From positions 248,001 to 312,000 of the forward strand of contig NZ_JBHSBN010000003.1 in assembly GCF_042650605.1 (NCBI RefSeq): a DNA stretch of 64,000 nucleotides, written 5' to 3'. This DNA is from Micromonospora_J zhanjiangensis. Its GTDB lineage: Bacteria > Actinomycetota > Actinomycetes > Mycobacteriales > Micromonosporaceae. Positions 16,381 through 24,527 of the stretch are shown one piece after another. How positions within the stretch are numbered: position 1 is the stretch's first letter; every line of letters begins with the position of its first letter. Position numbers and translations under genes: made by a program. Below the pieces are notes generated by a model. That model saw only the letters and a program-made list of their open reading frames with translations, searched no databases and was not told the DNA's origin.

Positions 16381-17466
16381 GTGGACGTGGAGAGCTTCAT
16401 GCGCGGCATCGGGGAGATGGCCCGGGCCACCGGGCTGACGGTCAGCGCGCTGCGTTTCTACGACGGCGCCGGCGTGCTGGTACCGGCCGAGGTGGACCGG
16501 GTCACCGGCTACCGGCGGTACGCCCCGGAACAGGTCGCTCCGGGGCGGATGCTGGCCAGCCTGCGCCGGGTGGGAATGCCGCTGGCCGACATCAACCGGG
16601 TGCTGGCCGCCCGCGCCGACCCGGCCACGGTACGGGAACTGCTCGACGCGCACCTGCGCCGGTTGGAGGACGGGCTCGCCGACGCCCGCCGCGAACTGGC
16701 CCGCGTGCGGACCCACCTCGACCGGGCGGAGCACCCGACGAACGGCACCCGGATCACCGTCTCCGCCGCCGACCTGGCCGCCGCCGTGGACGCCGTACGC
16801 TTCGCCGTCGGCACCGATCCGGAGTTGCCGATGCTCGGCGGGGTGCTGTTCGAGGCCGACCCGGACGGCCTTCGGCTGGTCGCCACCGACCGCTACCGGC
16901 TGGCGCTGGCCGTCGCACCGGTGCGCGAACTGACCGGCCCGCCGATCCGGGTGCTGGCCCCGGCCGACCTGGTCGACCGGGTACGCGCCCTGCTCACCGG
17001 CGGCGAGGTGGTGCTGACGGTGGCCGCCGACGGGTTCGACGCCCGGTGCCGGGCCGGTGCGGTGGCCGGCGAGCCGCTGGAGTTCGACTTCCCGGACTAC
17101 CGCCGACTGGTCCGGGACCGGGCCGGTACGGGCACCGCCCGCCGGGTGACGGTGGACGTCGCCGAGCTGCGCCGCACCCTCGCCGGCGGCACGGCGCCCG
17201 TGCTGCGGCGGGAAGCCCACGGCACCTCGTACGAGGTGACCGTGCTCGCGGTGGCCGGCGACGGGAGGCTGACGATTCTCGACGAGGCGGCGGCGGCCGG
17301 ATCGGAACACGTCGCGGTGAACCGCGAGTTCCTGCTCGACGCGCTGGACGCGGGCGGACACGGGCAACTGGTGCTGGAACTCGACGGCCCGATCGCGCCG
17401 TTGGCGATCCGCACCCCCGCCGGTGACCGGACCCTGTCGATGCTGATGCCGGTCCGCCTCAGTTGA
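16381..17466 (+). CDS. MerR-type HTH fused to a DNA polymerase III beta-clamp-like domain
   Basis: Predicted 361-aa two-part protein. The N-terminal ~110 residues are a MerR DNA-binding domain (IGEMARATGLTVSALRFYDG, VDRVTGYRRYAPEQV) with the usual coiled helix. From about residue 130, RITVSAADLAAAVDAVRFAV and PMLGGVLFEADPDGLRLVATDRYRLAL match the conserved strands of DnaN domains 2 and 3. Near the C-terminus come VAVNREFLLDAL and LMPVRLS, resembling the clamp's last strand (a 'MPVR' end). Start is uncertain: TTG 16348 (overlapping the tetR stop), GTG 16381 or ATG 16399 after GGAGAG. It may be a regulator using a clamp-like fold for dimerisation or ligand binding. Confidence 0.85.
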   Translation: MDVESFMRGIGEMARATGLTVSALRFYDGAGVLVPAEVDRVTGYRRYAPEQVAPGRMLASLRRVGMPLADINRVLAARADPATVRELLDAHLRRLEDGLADARRELARVRTHLDRAEHPTNGTRITVSAADLAAAVDAVRFAVGTDPELPMLGGVLFEADPDGLRLVATDRYRLALAVAPVRELTGPPIRVLAPADLVDRVRALLTGGEVVLTVAADGFDARCRAGAVAGEPLEFDFPDYRRLVRDRAGTGTARRVTVDVAELRRTLAGGTAPVLRREAHGTSYEVTVLAVAGDGRLTILDEAAAAGSEHVAVNREFLLDALDAGGHGQLVLELDGPIAPLAIRTPAGDRTLSMLMPVRLS

Positions 17467-17968
17467 CCGGGTCCGTCTGGTCCCGCGCCGGGCCCGCCTG
17501 GTCCCGCGCCGGGCCCGCCTGGTCCCGCGCCGGGCCCGCCTGGTCCCGCACCGGGCCCGCCTGGTCCCGCACCGACCGCGCCGGGCGGGACGGGCCACGT
17601 CGGGGAGTCCAGGCGAAGGCGAGACACGCGCCGATCAGGGACAGCAGCAGGCCGACCACGAAGCCGCCCAGGTTGGACGTCAGCCAGGAACCGAGGGCCA
17701 GCAGCATGGCGACGACCGAGTAGAAGAGCCGCTGGCTCGGGTTGGCCAGCAGCAGCACGCCGCAGACCAACAGCAGCAACGGCACCAGGTAGGACGCGAG
17801 ACCCTGCGGGCCGACGTGCAGGATCACCGGCAGCGGCGCACGGACCGAGGCGAGGATCTCCAGGGCCCCGAGGGTCACCAGCAGCCCTCCCCAGAACGGC
17901 CGGGAGCGCCGCCAGGACCGCCAGGCCGACCGAGCCCCCGGGGCCCGGTCGGGTGACGTGGTGGTCAT
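17459..17968 (-). CDS. DUF6114 family membrane protein
   Basis: A 169-aa membrane protein with about four hydrophobic segments: RPFWGGLLVTLGALEILASV, LVPLLLLVCGVLLLAN, LFYSVVAMLLALGSWLTSN and GFVVGLLLSLIGACLAFAW. This matches the DUF6114 pattern, usually encoded next to a DUF6230 secreted or membrane protein, as here. The C-terminal ~35 residues are a charged tandem repeat (RDQAGPA units, 21 bp each), an unusual addition. It starts one base after the DUF6230 stop and is therefore co-transcribed with it. It overlaps the end of the MerR-clamp gene by 8 bp on the opposite strand. Function unknown. Confidence 0.8.
   Translation of the reverse strand: MTTTSPDRAPGARSAWRSWRRSRPFWGGLLVTLGALEILASVRAPLPVILHVGPQGLASYLVPLLLLVCGVLLLANPSQRLFYSVVAMLLALGSWLTSNLGGFVVGLLLSLIGACLAFAWTPRRGPSRPARSVRDQAGPVRDQAGPARDQAGPARDQAGPARDQTDPVN
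17479..17580. repeat. 21-bp in-frame minisatellite at the 3' end of the DUF6114 gene
   Basis: The 21-bp unit beginning GGTCCCGCGCCGGGCCCG starts at 17479, 17500, 17521, 17542 and 17563 (the last partial). It encodes RDQAGPA/V repeats on the minus strand, in frame. It abuts the end of the convergent MerR-clamp gene. Confidence 0.95.
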
Positions 17969-17969
17969 C

Positions 17970-18623
17970 TCAGCATTCGCTGTCGGTGAACTTCATCCGC
18001 AGGTGCGGAAGGCTGAAGGCGGCGGCGGTGGTGGCGTAGTTGCGCTGCCGCAGGTTGACGATGGTGACCGTCCGGGCCTGCTGGGAGAACACCCCGGGGC
18101 CGCCCTTCACGCCCGGCACCCGGTTCAGCGTGCTGGCGTCCTGGCCGATGTCGATGTCGTCGAAGGAGGCGTCGCCCTGGATGGCGTTCGAGTTGGGGTC
18201 GGTCTGGTCGTTGGCGGAGTCGACCACCATGTTGGTGCCCTTGACCGGGGTGCCGGCGTCACCTGCGGTGATCTTGAGGTTGATGCCGCCGAGGCTGACG
18301 CTCTGGCAGAGGTTGGTCAGCTCGGCCTTGTTGATCGCCGAGACGATGACCAGGACCTGCCCGCCGGTGTCACCCTGGTTGGGGCTGTTCTCGATCATCT
18401 CGTCGATGGTGGCGAACTGCTCGAACCCGGTGCCGGTGAGCTTGTTGGCGGTCACCGTGAACGGCATGCCGGAGATCGAGAACTGCGCGGCCAGGACGCC
18501 CTGCGCGGTGAGCAGCACCAGCGCCCCGGCGGCCGTGCCGGTGAGGCCCAGCGCCGCGGCGAACCGCCGCCAGCGCACCCCAGCACGTCCGGTATCGCTG
18601 TCGCCGGAGGTTCCTGCGGCCAT
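17970..18623 (-). CDS. DUF6230 family protein
   Basis: A 217-aa protein starting with ATG. An N-terminal membrane/signal segment (FAAALGLTGTAAGALVLLTAQGVLA, about residues 21-45) leads to a beta-rich, Asn/Thr-rich extracytoplasmic domain: AQFSISGMPFTVTANKLTGT, QGDASFDDIDIGQDAS and FSLPHLRMKFTDSEC. This is the signature of DUF6230 proteins, which pair with DUF6114 membrane proteins and a TetR regulator in streptomycetes and relatives. The TetR gene lies just upstream here too. A sigma-70-like promoter is at 18741-18769. Function unknown. Confidence 0.85.
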   Translation of the reverse strand: MAAGTSGDSDTGRAGVRWRRFAAALGLTGTAAGALVLLTAQGVLAAQFSISGMPFTVTANKLTGTGFEQFATIDEMIENSPNQGDTGGQVLVIVSAINKAELTNLCQSVSLGGINLKITAGDAGTPVKGTNMVVDSANDQTDPNSNAIQGDASFDDIDIGQDASTLNRVPGVKGGPGVFSQQARTVTIVNLRQRNYATTAAAFSLPHLRMKFTDSEC

Positions 18624-18740
18624 GACCGCCTCCCTTGGTCGAATCGGTGCGACGGAATCGCGCGGCCACCGGAGTGGTCACGGAACAAAGATCCTCATCG
18701 GTTGCCGGCCGCCCTCTCGGATTCGGGCGACGGCACGGTG

Positions 18741-18769
18741 AAGTTACCGCCCGGTACCGAGCCGGTCAA
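18741..18769 (-). promoter_or_regulatory. Promoter of the DUF6230-DUF6114 operon
   Basis: On the minus strand: -35 TTGACC (18769-18764), an exact 17-bp spacer holding the palindrome CGGTACCG, and -10 TAACTT (18746-18741). It lies about 120 bp upstream of the DUF6230 start in an AT-richer stretch. The spacer dyad is a candidate site for the neighbouring TetR protein. Confidence 0.5.
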
Positions 18770-18848
18770 GATTTACCATTGCCAACTTTCGAATGACTGC
18801 GCGGTCGGCCATTAGTCAAAAACCCCGGAGTTATCCGACTAAATTCGG

Positions 18849-19607
18849 TCAATGCGTATCCGTTGGCCGGCGGACGCACGGCGCCACCGTCACCACCCCG
18901 CCCTGGTCCACGGCCGCCGCCTCCCGGGCGGCCTCCGCCGGCCCGAGGAACGGGGCAACCATGAAGTAGGTCAGCACCGGCAGCAGCTCGGGCAACCGTT
19001 GCACGGCCCCGGCGGCCACCTGCTGCCGGATGGTCGCGTAGATCCCGCCCACGATGGAGTCGATCAACACGTCGTGCGGCACGGCCAGCGGCGGCAGCGG
19101 CCGGGCACCGCCGAAGAACTGCCGGAACTCGGCGAGCAGCCGATCCCGCTCCCGGCGCGCGGCCGGGCCGGCCGCGTCGACCTCGACCACCGCCATGGTG
19201 GCGAACGCCGGCACGCCGGCCAGCACGTCCAACAGGACCTTGAGAGCGCCACGGGCACCGGACCGCCAGTCACCCTCGTCCCGGTACGCGGCCTGCATGA
19301 GACGTACGACGACCGTGGTGCCGTGTCGGTAGGTGGCGAGGAACGCCGCCTCCTTGCCCTCGAACTGGGCGTAGAAGGCCGGCCGGGTGACCCCGGCGGC
19401 CTGGCAGATGTCGCTGACCCGGGCGTTGTCGTAGCCCTTCGCGGCAACCGTGTGCACCAGTCCGTCGTAGAGCCGGTCGCGTTGGGTCGCGGCGACCACC
19501 TCCGCCGGCAACCGGCGCGGTCCACGCTTGATCACCCGGTCCGGATCGCGGCCCTCGCGGGCGCCCGGCAACGGGGTACGCCCCAGCGGCGGAACGGTCG
19601 TAGCCAT
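18849..19607 (-). CDS. TetR-family regulator, probably controlling DUF6230-DUF6114
   Basis: A 252-aa TetR-type protein. A basic N-terminal extension (RVIKRGPRRLPAEVV) precedes the HTH (RLYDGLVHTVAAKGYDN, ARVSDICQAAGVTRPAFYAQ, FEGKEAAFLATY). The helical ligand domain includes DVLAGVPAFATMAVVEVDAA. Start is ATG with AAGGAG 7 nt upstream. It precedes the DUF6230/DUF6114 pair in the same direction, a conserved arrangement, so local control is likely. The C-terminal tail ending VRRPTDTH is variable. Confidence 0.88.
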   Translation of the reverse strand: MATTVPPLGRTPLPGAREGRDPDRVIKRGPRRLPAEVVAATQRDRLYDGLVHTVAAKGYDNARVSDICQAAGVTRPAFYAQFEGKEAAFLATYRHGTTVVVRLMQAAYRDEGDWRSGARGALKVLLDVLAGVPAFATMAVVEVDAAGPAARRERDRLLAEFRQFFGGARPLPPLAVPHDVLIDSIVGGIYATIRQQVAAGAVQRLPELLPVLTYFMVAPFLGPAEAAREAAAVDQGGVVTVAPCVRRPTDTH

Positions 19608-19986
19608 CGATCTCCTTGAGCCTGGTGCTTGACTTTAAGACTCTGCGAGGTTTATAACATCCCCAGGTTTGTTTCCGGCCGGTAACAAGCGGCTCCGCCC
19701 CTTTCCCCAACGGTATCGGAGAACTGGCAGATGGTTCCCCCGGCCGCGGCCGTCCGGCGCCGCACCCGACCCGAAAAGCGGCAGGTGACGCGGCTTCGCC
19801 GAGGTGGCAGAGCCTGACCTGCTCGGCAATCGCGCGACTCCGGTCGCGTCAATTGGTGGTGCCGTCGACGCGGCGCCAGGAATACCGCGCCGCCTATCCG
19901 GCGGGTGCCGGAATACCCATTCGCGGCGCGATCGGCAGCACCGTTCCATCCTGTTTCCGCACTTGCTGAACGGAAGGACCACCCCC
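19608..19986. other. 379-bp divergent intergenic region
   Basis: This lies between the minus-strand TetR gene and the plus-strand secreted-protein gene. The left end is AT-rich (TTGACTTTAAGACTCTGCG, TTTATAACATC at about 19629-19661) and should hold the tetR promoter. The right end carries GGAAGG at 19971-19976 before the next gene. The short dyad GCGACTCCGGTCGC lies near 19836-19849. No gene was recognised. Confidence 0.55.
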
Positions 19987-20655
19987 ATGTCCAGGTACCG
20001 GCAGTTCGCCGCCGTCGCGGCGACCGCGCTGATCGCCCTCATGCTGCCCAGTCCCGCGCGGGCCGCGGAGGACGTCGCCGTGCTGACCACCGAGAGCGTC
20101 GGCGGACCGAACGTCGCGGTCGGCGACGTCGCGTCGGCCAGCCTGCGGGCCGGCACGACGGCCAACTTCTACTCCAGCGCCACCGGCACCAGTGGTGTGA
20201 AGTGCACGCAGTCCGGCTTCACCGCCACCGTGACCGACAACCCGGCCGCCCCCGGCACCGCGACCGAAAGCCTCACCGCGCAGACCTTCGGCGGCTGCAC
20301 CAGCAACGTCTTCGGCACCACCTCGGTACGCAGCGTCACCGTCAACAACCTGCCGTACACCACGACGGTCACCAGCGACGGTGTCGTCACGATCAAGGGT
20401 GCCGACGGGGCGCCGGTCAAGAGCACCATCGTGCTCGGCACGCTGCTGGGCACCGTCACCTGCGTCTACGAGGCGGACGGCAACACCCTGTCCGGAACCG
20501 CCAGCAACGACACCGTGTCGATCGGCTTCGCCGCCCAGAAGTTCACCCGGGTCTCCGGATCGAGCCTCTGCTTCAGCGCCGGCTACTTCACCGCGACGTA
20601 CTCGCCGGTGCGGGACACCAGCCAGGCCGACAGCCCGATCATCTACGTGAACTGA
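19987..20655 (+). CDS. Secreted beta-rich protein of unknown function
   Basis: A 222-aa exported protein. A classic signal peptide (RQFAAVAATALIALMLPSPARA, ending near residue 26) is followed by a Thr/Ser/Val-rich mature part of alternating strands. It has two Cys in the first half (VKCTQSGF, FGGCTSN) and two in the second (VTCVYEAD, SLCFSAGYF), suggesting two disulfides. Motifs such as NVAVGDVASASLRAGTTANF recall secreted Ig-like or jelly-roll proteins of actinomycetes. ATG at 19987 has GGAAGG 10 nt upstream. It is divergent from a TetR gene. No catalytic motif seen. Confidence 0.75.
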   Translation: MSRYRQFAAVAATALIALMLPSPARAAEDVAVLTTESVGGPNVAVGDVASASLRAGTTANFYSSATGTSGVKCTQSGFTATVTDNPAAPGTATESLTAQTFGGCTSNVFGTTSVRSVTVNNLPYTTTVTSDGVVTIKGADGAPVKSTIVLGTLLGTVTCVYEADGNTLSGTASNDTVSIGFAAQKFTRVSGSSLCFSAGYFTATYSPVRDTSQADSPIIYVN

Positions 20656-20718
20656 GCCGTCCGAACGTACGGGCGTCCCCACCGGGGGCGCCCGCATCGG
20701 CGTGCAGGGCAGGCCCGC

Positions 20719-20868
20719 TCAGCCGGTCCCGGCACAGCGGCAAAGCAGCGGCAGGAAGAGTTGGTCGACGATCTGGGCCGGGTCGGTGACTCCGGCGCCC
20801 GCGCGCCTTCGCCGAGCGGCTGCACGAGGTGTTCCAGCCAATCGTCGACCAGCCCCCGAGCACGGACC
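20719..20868 (-). pseudogene. Frameshifted C-terminal remnant of a TetR-like regulator (tentative)
   Basis: On the minus strand one frame reads RARGLVDDWLEHLVQPLGEG and then loses sense. The neighbouring frame continues GVTDPAQIVDQLFLPLLCR to a stop at 20719-20721. Joined across one frameshift, this resembles the last two helices of a TetR ligand domain ('...DPAQVVDQLLLPLLFR'). No HTH is found upstream. It sits in a 339-bp gap in front of yciI/ECF. The call is weak and depends on motif resemblance. Confidence 0.35.
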
Positions 20869-20994
20869 CGCGCTGACGCCGTTCGTCGGGGCATTCCGCC
20901 ACGTTGCCGCCGTCGATTGTCGATCCGGGGTCGGGTTGACTCGTCGTGGAAGTAGTCGGGCCCATCCGAGGCCCCACCCGACGGGACGTACGAC

Positions 20995-21351
20995 ATGGCG
21001 AAGTACCTCATCCTGATCTACGGCGACGAGCAGCAGTGGGCGGCGATGTCGCCGGCGCAATGGCAGGAGTTCCACGCCGCCCACGGTGCCTTCGCCGCCG
21101 CGGCCGGTGCTGGCCTCCGGGCCGGGGCCGAGTTGCAGCCGACGGCGACCGCGACCACCCTGCGGCCGGACCCGGACGGTCGGCTCGGCATCACCGACGG
21201 GCCGTTCCTGGAGACCAAGGAGGTCCTCGGCGGCTTCTACCTGCTGGAGGCCGCCGACCTGGACGAGGCGATCTCGCTCGCCCGGCGGCTGCCCGAGGTC
21301 TCCGTCGGGCACAGCGGAGTCGAGATCCGCCCGGTGCTGGAACGGGAATGA
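20995..21351 (+). CDS. YciI/DGPF-domain protein
   Basis: A 118-aa protein of the YciI-like (DGPF/YCII) family: KYLILIYGDEQQW at the N-terminus, the conserved ITDGPFLETKEVLGGFYLLEA (DGPF at about residues 67-70) and a C-terminal strand VEIRPVLE. Family members have a ferredoxin-like fold and are very often encoded with ECF sigma factors that have a C-terminal extension, as here. The ATG overlap with the next gene (ATGA) implies translational coupling. Its biochemical role is unknown. Confidence 0.9.
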   Translation: MAKYLILIYGDEQQWAAMSPAQWQEFHAAHGAFAAAAGAGLRAGAELQPTATATTLRPDPDGRLGITDGPFLETKEVLGGFYLLEAADLDEAISLARRLPEVSVGHSGVEIRPVLERE

Positions 21352-22589
21352 ACCATGACGTCGTCGCGGCGGTGGCGCAGGCCCACCGCCGCGACTGGGC
21401 CCGGGTGCTCGCCGCCACGGTACGCCTGACCCGCGATCTCGACCTGGGGCAGGAGTGCGCCCAGGACGCGTACGCGCAGGCGTTGCGGACCTGGCCACGC
21501 ACCGGCGTTCCGGACCGGCCCGGCGCCTGGCTCACCACCGTGGCGCGCAACCGGGCGCTCGACGTGCTGCGGCACGAGTCGGTGCTGCGCCGGAACCTGC
21601 CCCTGCTGGTGACGGACGAGACGACACCCGGGCCGGGCGAGGGCGGCACGGACGACGACCGGCTCCGGCTCGTCTTCACCTGCTGCCACCCGGCCCTGTC
21701 CCGGGACGCCCAGGTCGCCCTGACCCTGCGGCTGGTCTGCGGCCTGTCCACGGTCGAGGTGGCCCGCGCGTTCCTGGTGCCGGAGTCGACCATGGCCGCT
21801 CGGCTCACCCGGGCCAAGAAGAAGATCCTCGCGGCCCGGATCCCGTACCGGGTGCCGTCGCCCGACCAGCTCAGCGAGCGGGTCGGCGTCGTGCTGGACG
21901 TGGTCCATCTCGTCTTCACCACCGGGCACACCGCCCCGGTCGGCACGGACCTGGTCCGTCGGGACCTGGTGGACAGCGCCGTCGGCCTGGCCCGGATGCT
22001 GCACCTGCTCATGCCGACCGACGCCGGGATCGCCGCCCTGCTCGCGCTGCTGCTGCTGGTCGACGCCCGGCAGGAGACCCGGGTCTCGGATGCCGGCCGG
22101 CTGGTGCCGCTCGCCGAGCAGGACCGGGCCAGGTGGGACGCCCGGCAGATCGGCGAGGGCGTCGCCCTGCTGACCGGCGCCCTGCGCCGAGGGCCGGCGA
22201 CCCGGTACGCCGTCGAGGCCGCCATCGCCGCCGTTCACGCCGAGGCGCCGAGCTGGGCGGAGACCGACTGGACGGAGATCGTCGGACTGTACGACGTGCT
22301 GCGCGACCGGTGGCCGTCACCGCTGGTGGACCTCAACCGCGCCGTCGCGCTGGGCCTGCGGGACGGCCCGCAGGCCGGCCTCGACGCGTTGGAACCGCTG
22401 CTCGCCGAACCCGCGCTGGCCGCCTACGGCTACCTCAGCGCCGCCCGGGCCGACTTCCTGCGCCGGCTCGACCGACGGGCCGAGGCGGCGCAGGCGTACC
22501 GGGAGGCCCTGCTGCTCACCGACAACAGCGTGGAACGCGCCTTCCTGACCACCCGCCTCGCCGAGGTCGCCCCGTACGGGTCCGCCTGA
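21348..22589 (+). CDS. ECF sigma factor with C-terminal TPR-like extension (ECF42-type)
   Basis: A 413-aa sigma factor. Region 2 is at about residues 10-80 (RDLDLGQECAQDAYAQALRTW, PGAWLTTVARNRALDVLR). Region 4 is at about 115-165 (DAQVALTLRLVCGLSTVEVA, RAFLVPESTMAARLTRAKKK). A long C-terminal extension of about 240 residues carries the conserved LLLLVDARQETR and PSPLVDLNRAVALG with helical repeats. This extension and the preceding DGPF gene are characteristic of ECF42-type sigma factors, which usually lack a classical anti-sigma factor and are thought to be controlled through the extension. ATG at 21348 overlaps the yciI stop. Confidence 0.92.
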   Translation: MNHDVVAAVAQAHRRDWARVLAATVRLTRDLDLGQECAQDAYAQALRTWPRTGVPDRPGAWLTTVARNRALDVLRHESVLRRNLPLLVTDETTPGPGEGGTDDDRLRLVFTCCHPALSRDAQVALTLRLVCGLSTVEVARAFLVPESTMAARLTRAKKKILAARIPYRVPSPDQLSERVGVVLDVVHLVFTTGHTAPVGTDLVRRDLVDSAVGLARMLHLLMPTDAGIAALLALLLLVDARQETRVSDAGRLVPLAEQDRARWDARQIGEGVALLTGALRRGPATRYAVEAAIAAVHAEAPSWAETDWTEIVGLYDVLRDRWPSPLVDLNRAVALGLRDGPQAGLDALEPLLAEPALAAYGYLSAARADFLRRLDRRAEAAQAYREALLLTDNSVERAFLTTRLAEVAPYGSA

Positions 22590-22647
22590 TTCCACCCGCC
22601 GGAACGCGGTCGCCGAGGCGTCGGTGGCGGGCGTTACCCTCCCCTGC

Positions 22648-23640
22648 GTGACCTATCTCGCCGCCGACGACCGGTACGACTCGATGACCTACCGCCGGGC
22701 CGGGCGCAGCGGCCTGCGGCTGCCCGCCATCTCACTCGGGCTGTGGCACAACTTCGGGCACGGCCGCCCGTTGGACACCCAGCGGGACATCCTGCGGCGC
22801 GCCTTCGACCTCGGGATCACCCACGTCGACCTGGCCAACAACTACGGTCCGCCGGCCGGCTCGGCGGAGGAGAACTTCGGCCGGATCCTGGCCGCCGACT
22901 TCACGGCGTACCGGGACGAGCTGGTCGTGTCGACCAAGGCCGGCTACCACATGTGGCCCGGCCCGTACGGCGAGTGGGGTTCCCGGAAGTATCTGGTCGC
23001 GTCGCTGGACCAGTCGCTGCGCCGGACGGGCCTGGACTACGTCGACATCTTCTACCACCACCGGCCCGACCCGGACACGCCGCTGGAGGAGACGATGGGC
23101 GCGCTGGACGCCGTGGTGCGGGCCGGCAAGGCGCTCTACGTCGGCGTCTCCAACTACAACGCGGAGCAGACCGCGCAGGCCGCCGCGATCCTACGCGACC
23201 TGGGCACGCCGTTGCTGGTCAACCAGCCGTCGTACTCGATGATGAACCGCTGGATCGAGCGGGACAATCTGCTGGACACCCTGGACCGGGTGGGCACCGG
23301 CTGTGTCGCCTTCAGCCCGCTGGCCCAGGGCCTGCTCACCGACCGCTACCTGCACGGCGTACCGGCCGACTCGCGGATCGCCACCAGCGACTTCCTCAGC
23401 GAGAGCGCGCTGACCGACGAGACGATGAGCAGGATCCGGGCGTTGCACGGGATCGCCGCCCGGCGCGGGCAGAGCCTGGCCCAGCTCGCCCTGGCCTGGG
23501 CGTTGCGCGACCCGCGAATGACCAGCCTGATCATCGGGGCGAGCAGCGTCCGGCAACTGGAGGCCAACGTCGGCGCGTTGGCCGGCCTGTCGTTCACCGG
23601 CGAGGAACTGGCCGAGATCGACAAGACCGCGCTGGAGTAA
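22648..23640 (+). CDS. Aldo/keto reductase (YghZ / L-glyceraldehyde-3-phosphate reductase-like)
   Basis: A 330-aa NADPH-dependent aldo/keto reductase. The opening YDSMTYRRAGRSGLRLPAIS, LGLWHNFGHG and DLANNYGPPAGSAEENFGRI (catalytic Tyr in the NNYG motif) match the YghZ/Gpr subfamily, which reduces L-glyceraldehyde 3-phosphate and methylglyoxal-like aldehydes. The barrel motifs YVDIFYHHRPDPDTPLEETM and GVSNYNAEQ, with IGASSVRQLEAN at the cofactor site, are intact. GTG at 22648 is chosen because the family N-terminus starts VTYxAAxxRYDSM. It converges on the LPMO gene with a strong hairpin between them. Confidence 0.88.
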   Translation: MTYLAADDRYDSMTYRRAGRSGLRLPAISLGLWHNFGHGRPLDTQRDILRRAFDLGITHVDLANNYGPPAGSAEENFGRILAADFTAYRDELVVSTKAGYHMWPGPYGEWGSRKYLVASLDQSLRRTGLDYVDIFYHHRPDPDTPLEETMGALDAVVRAGKALYVGVSNYNAEQTAQAAAILRDLGTPLLVNQPSYSMMNRWIERDNLLDTLDRVGTGCVAFSPLAQGLLTDRYLHGVPADSRIATSDFLSESALTDETMSRIRALHGIAARRGQSLAQLALAWALRDPRMTSLIIGASSVRQLEANVGALAGLSFTGEELAEIDKTALE

Positions 23641-23651
23641 CGGGCCGGGCG

Positions 23652-23690
23652 GTTCGCGGGCCGCGTCCTTGTCGAACGCGGCCCGCGAAC
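23652..23690. terminator. Strong bidirectional hairpin (15-bp perfect stem)
   Basis: GTTCGCGGGCCGCGT (23652-23666) and ACGCGGCCCGCGAAC (23676-23690) are exact reverse complements with a 9-nt loop. It begins 12 bp after the aldo/keto reductase stop and ends 18 bp before the LPMO stop. It is well placed to terminate both convergent genes, though no T-tract is present, as is common in actinomycetes. Confidence 0.8.
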
Positions 23691-23708
23691 GGGCGACCGG
23701 CGCGCGGG

Positions 23709-24413
23709 TCAGCTGATGTTGACGTCGCTGCAGAAGAAGTACGCCTGGTCCATGTGGCTGGCCTGCCAGATGGTGAACACGATGGCCCGGCCGGAGTGGT
23801 TCGCCGTGGCGTTGATCTTCAGCTGGACGCCGCTGGTCGGCGTGGTGGCCCTCGTCCACTGCGCGGCGGGCGTCTTGCCGACGGTGGTCACCAGGTCCAG
23901 GTTGCCCCAGCCCAGCGCCTGCCGGGTCGGGTCGTAGCCCTGCTTGGTCACGTAGACCCGGACGAAGTCGGCGCCGTGGCTGGCCTGGTCGTGCAGGGTC
24001 AGGGTGAAGTTGCGACCGATGCTCTTGGCCTGCCAGTTGCCGACCGCGTCGAGCGAGTTGCCCAGGCCACCCTCGGCGTGGTTCATGCTGCACAGCGTCC
24101 CGTCCGGGACCGCGGCCTGGAAGTTGCCGCCCATCCCGTTCCGGTACAGACTCATCCAGTTCCACATCGTGTTGGGGTTGGCCTGCCAGGCCTGGTAACA
24201 CATCGGATCCTGGGTGGCCATCGCCGGGTCCTGGAAGTGGCTGCCCCAACGCTGCCAGCAGCCGAAGTTACGGGACGGCGCGTCGATGATGTTGCCGTGC
24301 GCCCAGGCGCTGTTCGGCACCGTCGCCGATATCGCCACGGCGGCCAGGACGGCCGCCATCAGGGCGAGCACCCGGAACAGCCAGGTGCGGCGGGTTGCGG
24401 CCAGTACTGCCAT
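23709..24413 (-). CDS. Lytic polysaccharide monooxygenase (AA10)
   Basis: A 234-aa secreted copper enzyme that oxidatively cleaves chitin or cellulose. The signal peptide ends SAWA, so the mature protein starts HGNIIDAPSR with His39 as the N-terminal copper ligand. The second histidine-brace residue is in LTLHDQASHGADFVRVYVTK. Four Cys support disulfides (FGCWQRWG, PMCYQAW, TLCSMNH, YFFCSDVN). Only the catalytic domain is present, with no carbohydrate-binding module. ATG at 24413 follows AGGAGG by 8 nt. Chitin versus cellulose preference cannot be read safely. Confidence 0.92.
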   Translation of the reverse strand: MAVLAATRRTWLFRVLALMAAVLAAVAISATVPNSAWAHGNIIDAPSRNFGCWQRWGSHFQDPAMATQDPMCYQAWQANPNTMWNWMSLYRNGMGGNFQAAVPDGTLCSMNHAEGGLGNSLDAVGNWQAKSIGRNFTLTLHDQASHGADFVRVYVTKQGYDPTRQALGWGNLDLVTTVGKTPAAQWTRATTPTSGVQLKINATANHSGRAIVFTIWQASHMDQAYFFCSDVNIS

Positions 24414-24527
24414 GGGAGAGACCTCCTCGCGCTTAATTGACAGATTCAAATTAACCGATGTCTGCCTCGATCGCTAGTGCGGCGTGCGGGATGATTTGGT
24501 GGAGATCGAGCCGGTGCGGGTGTTCCG

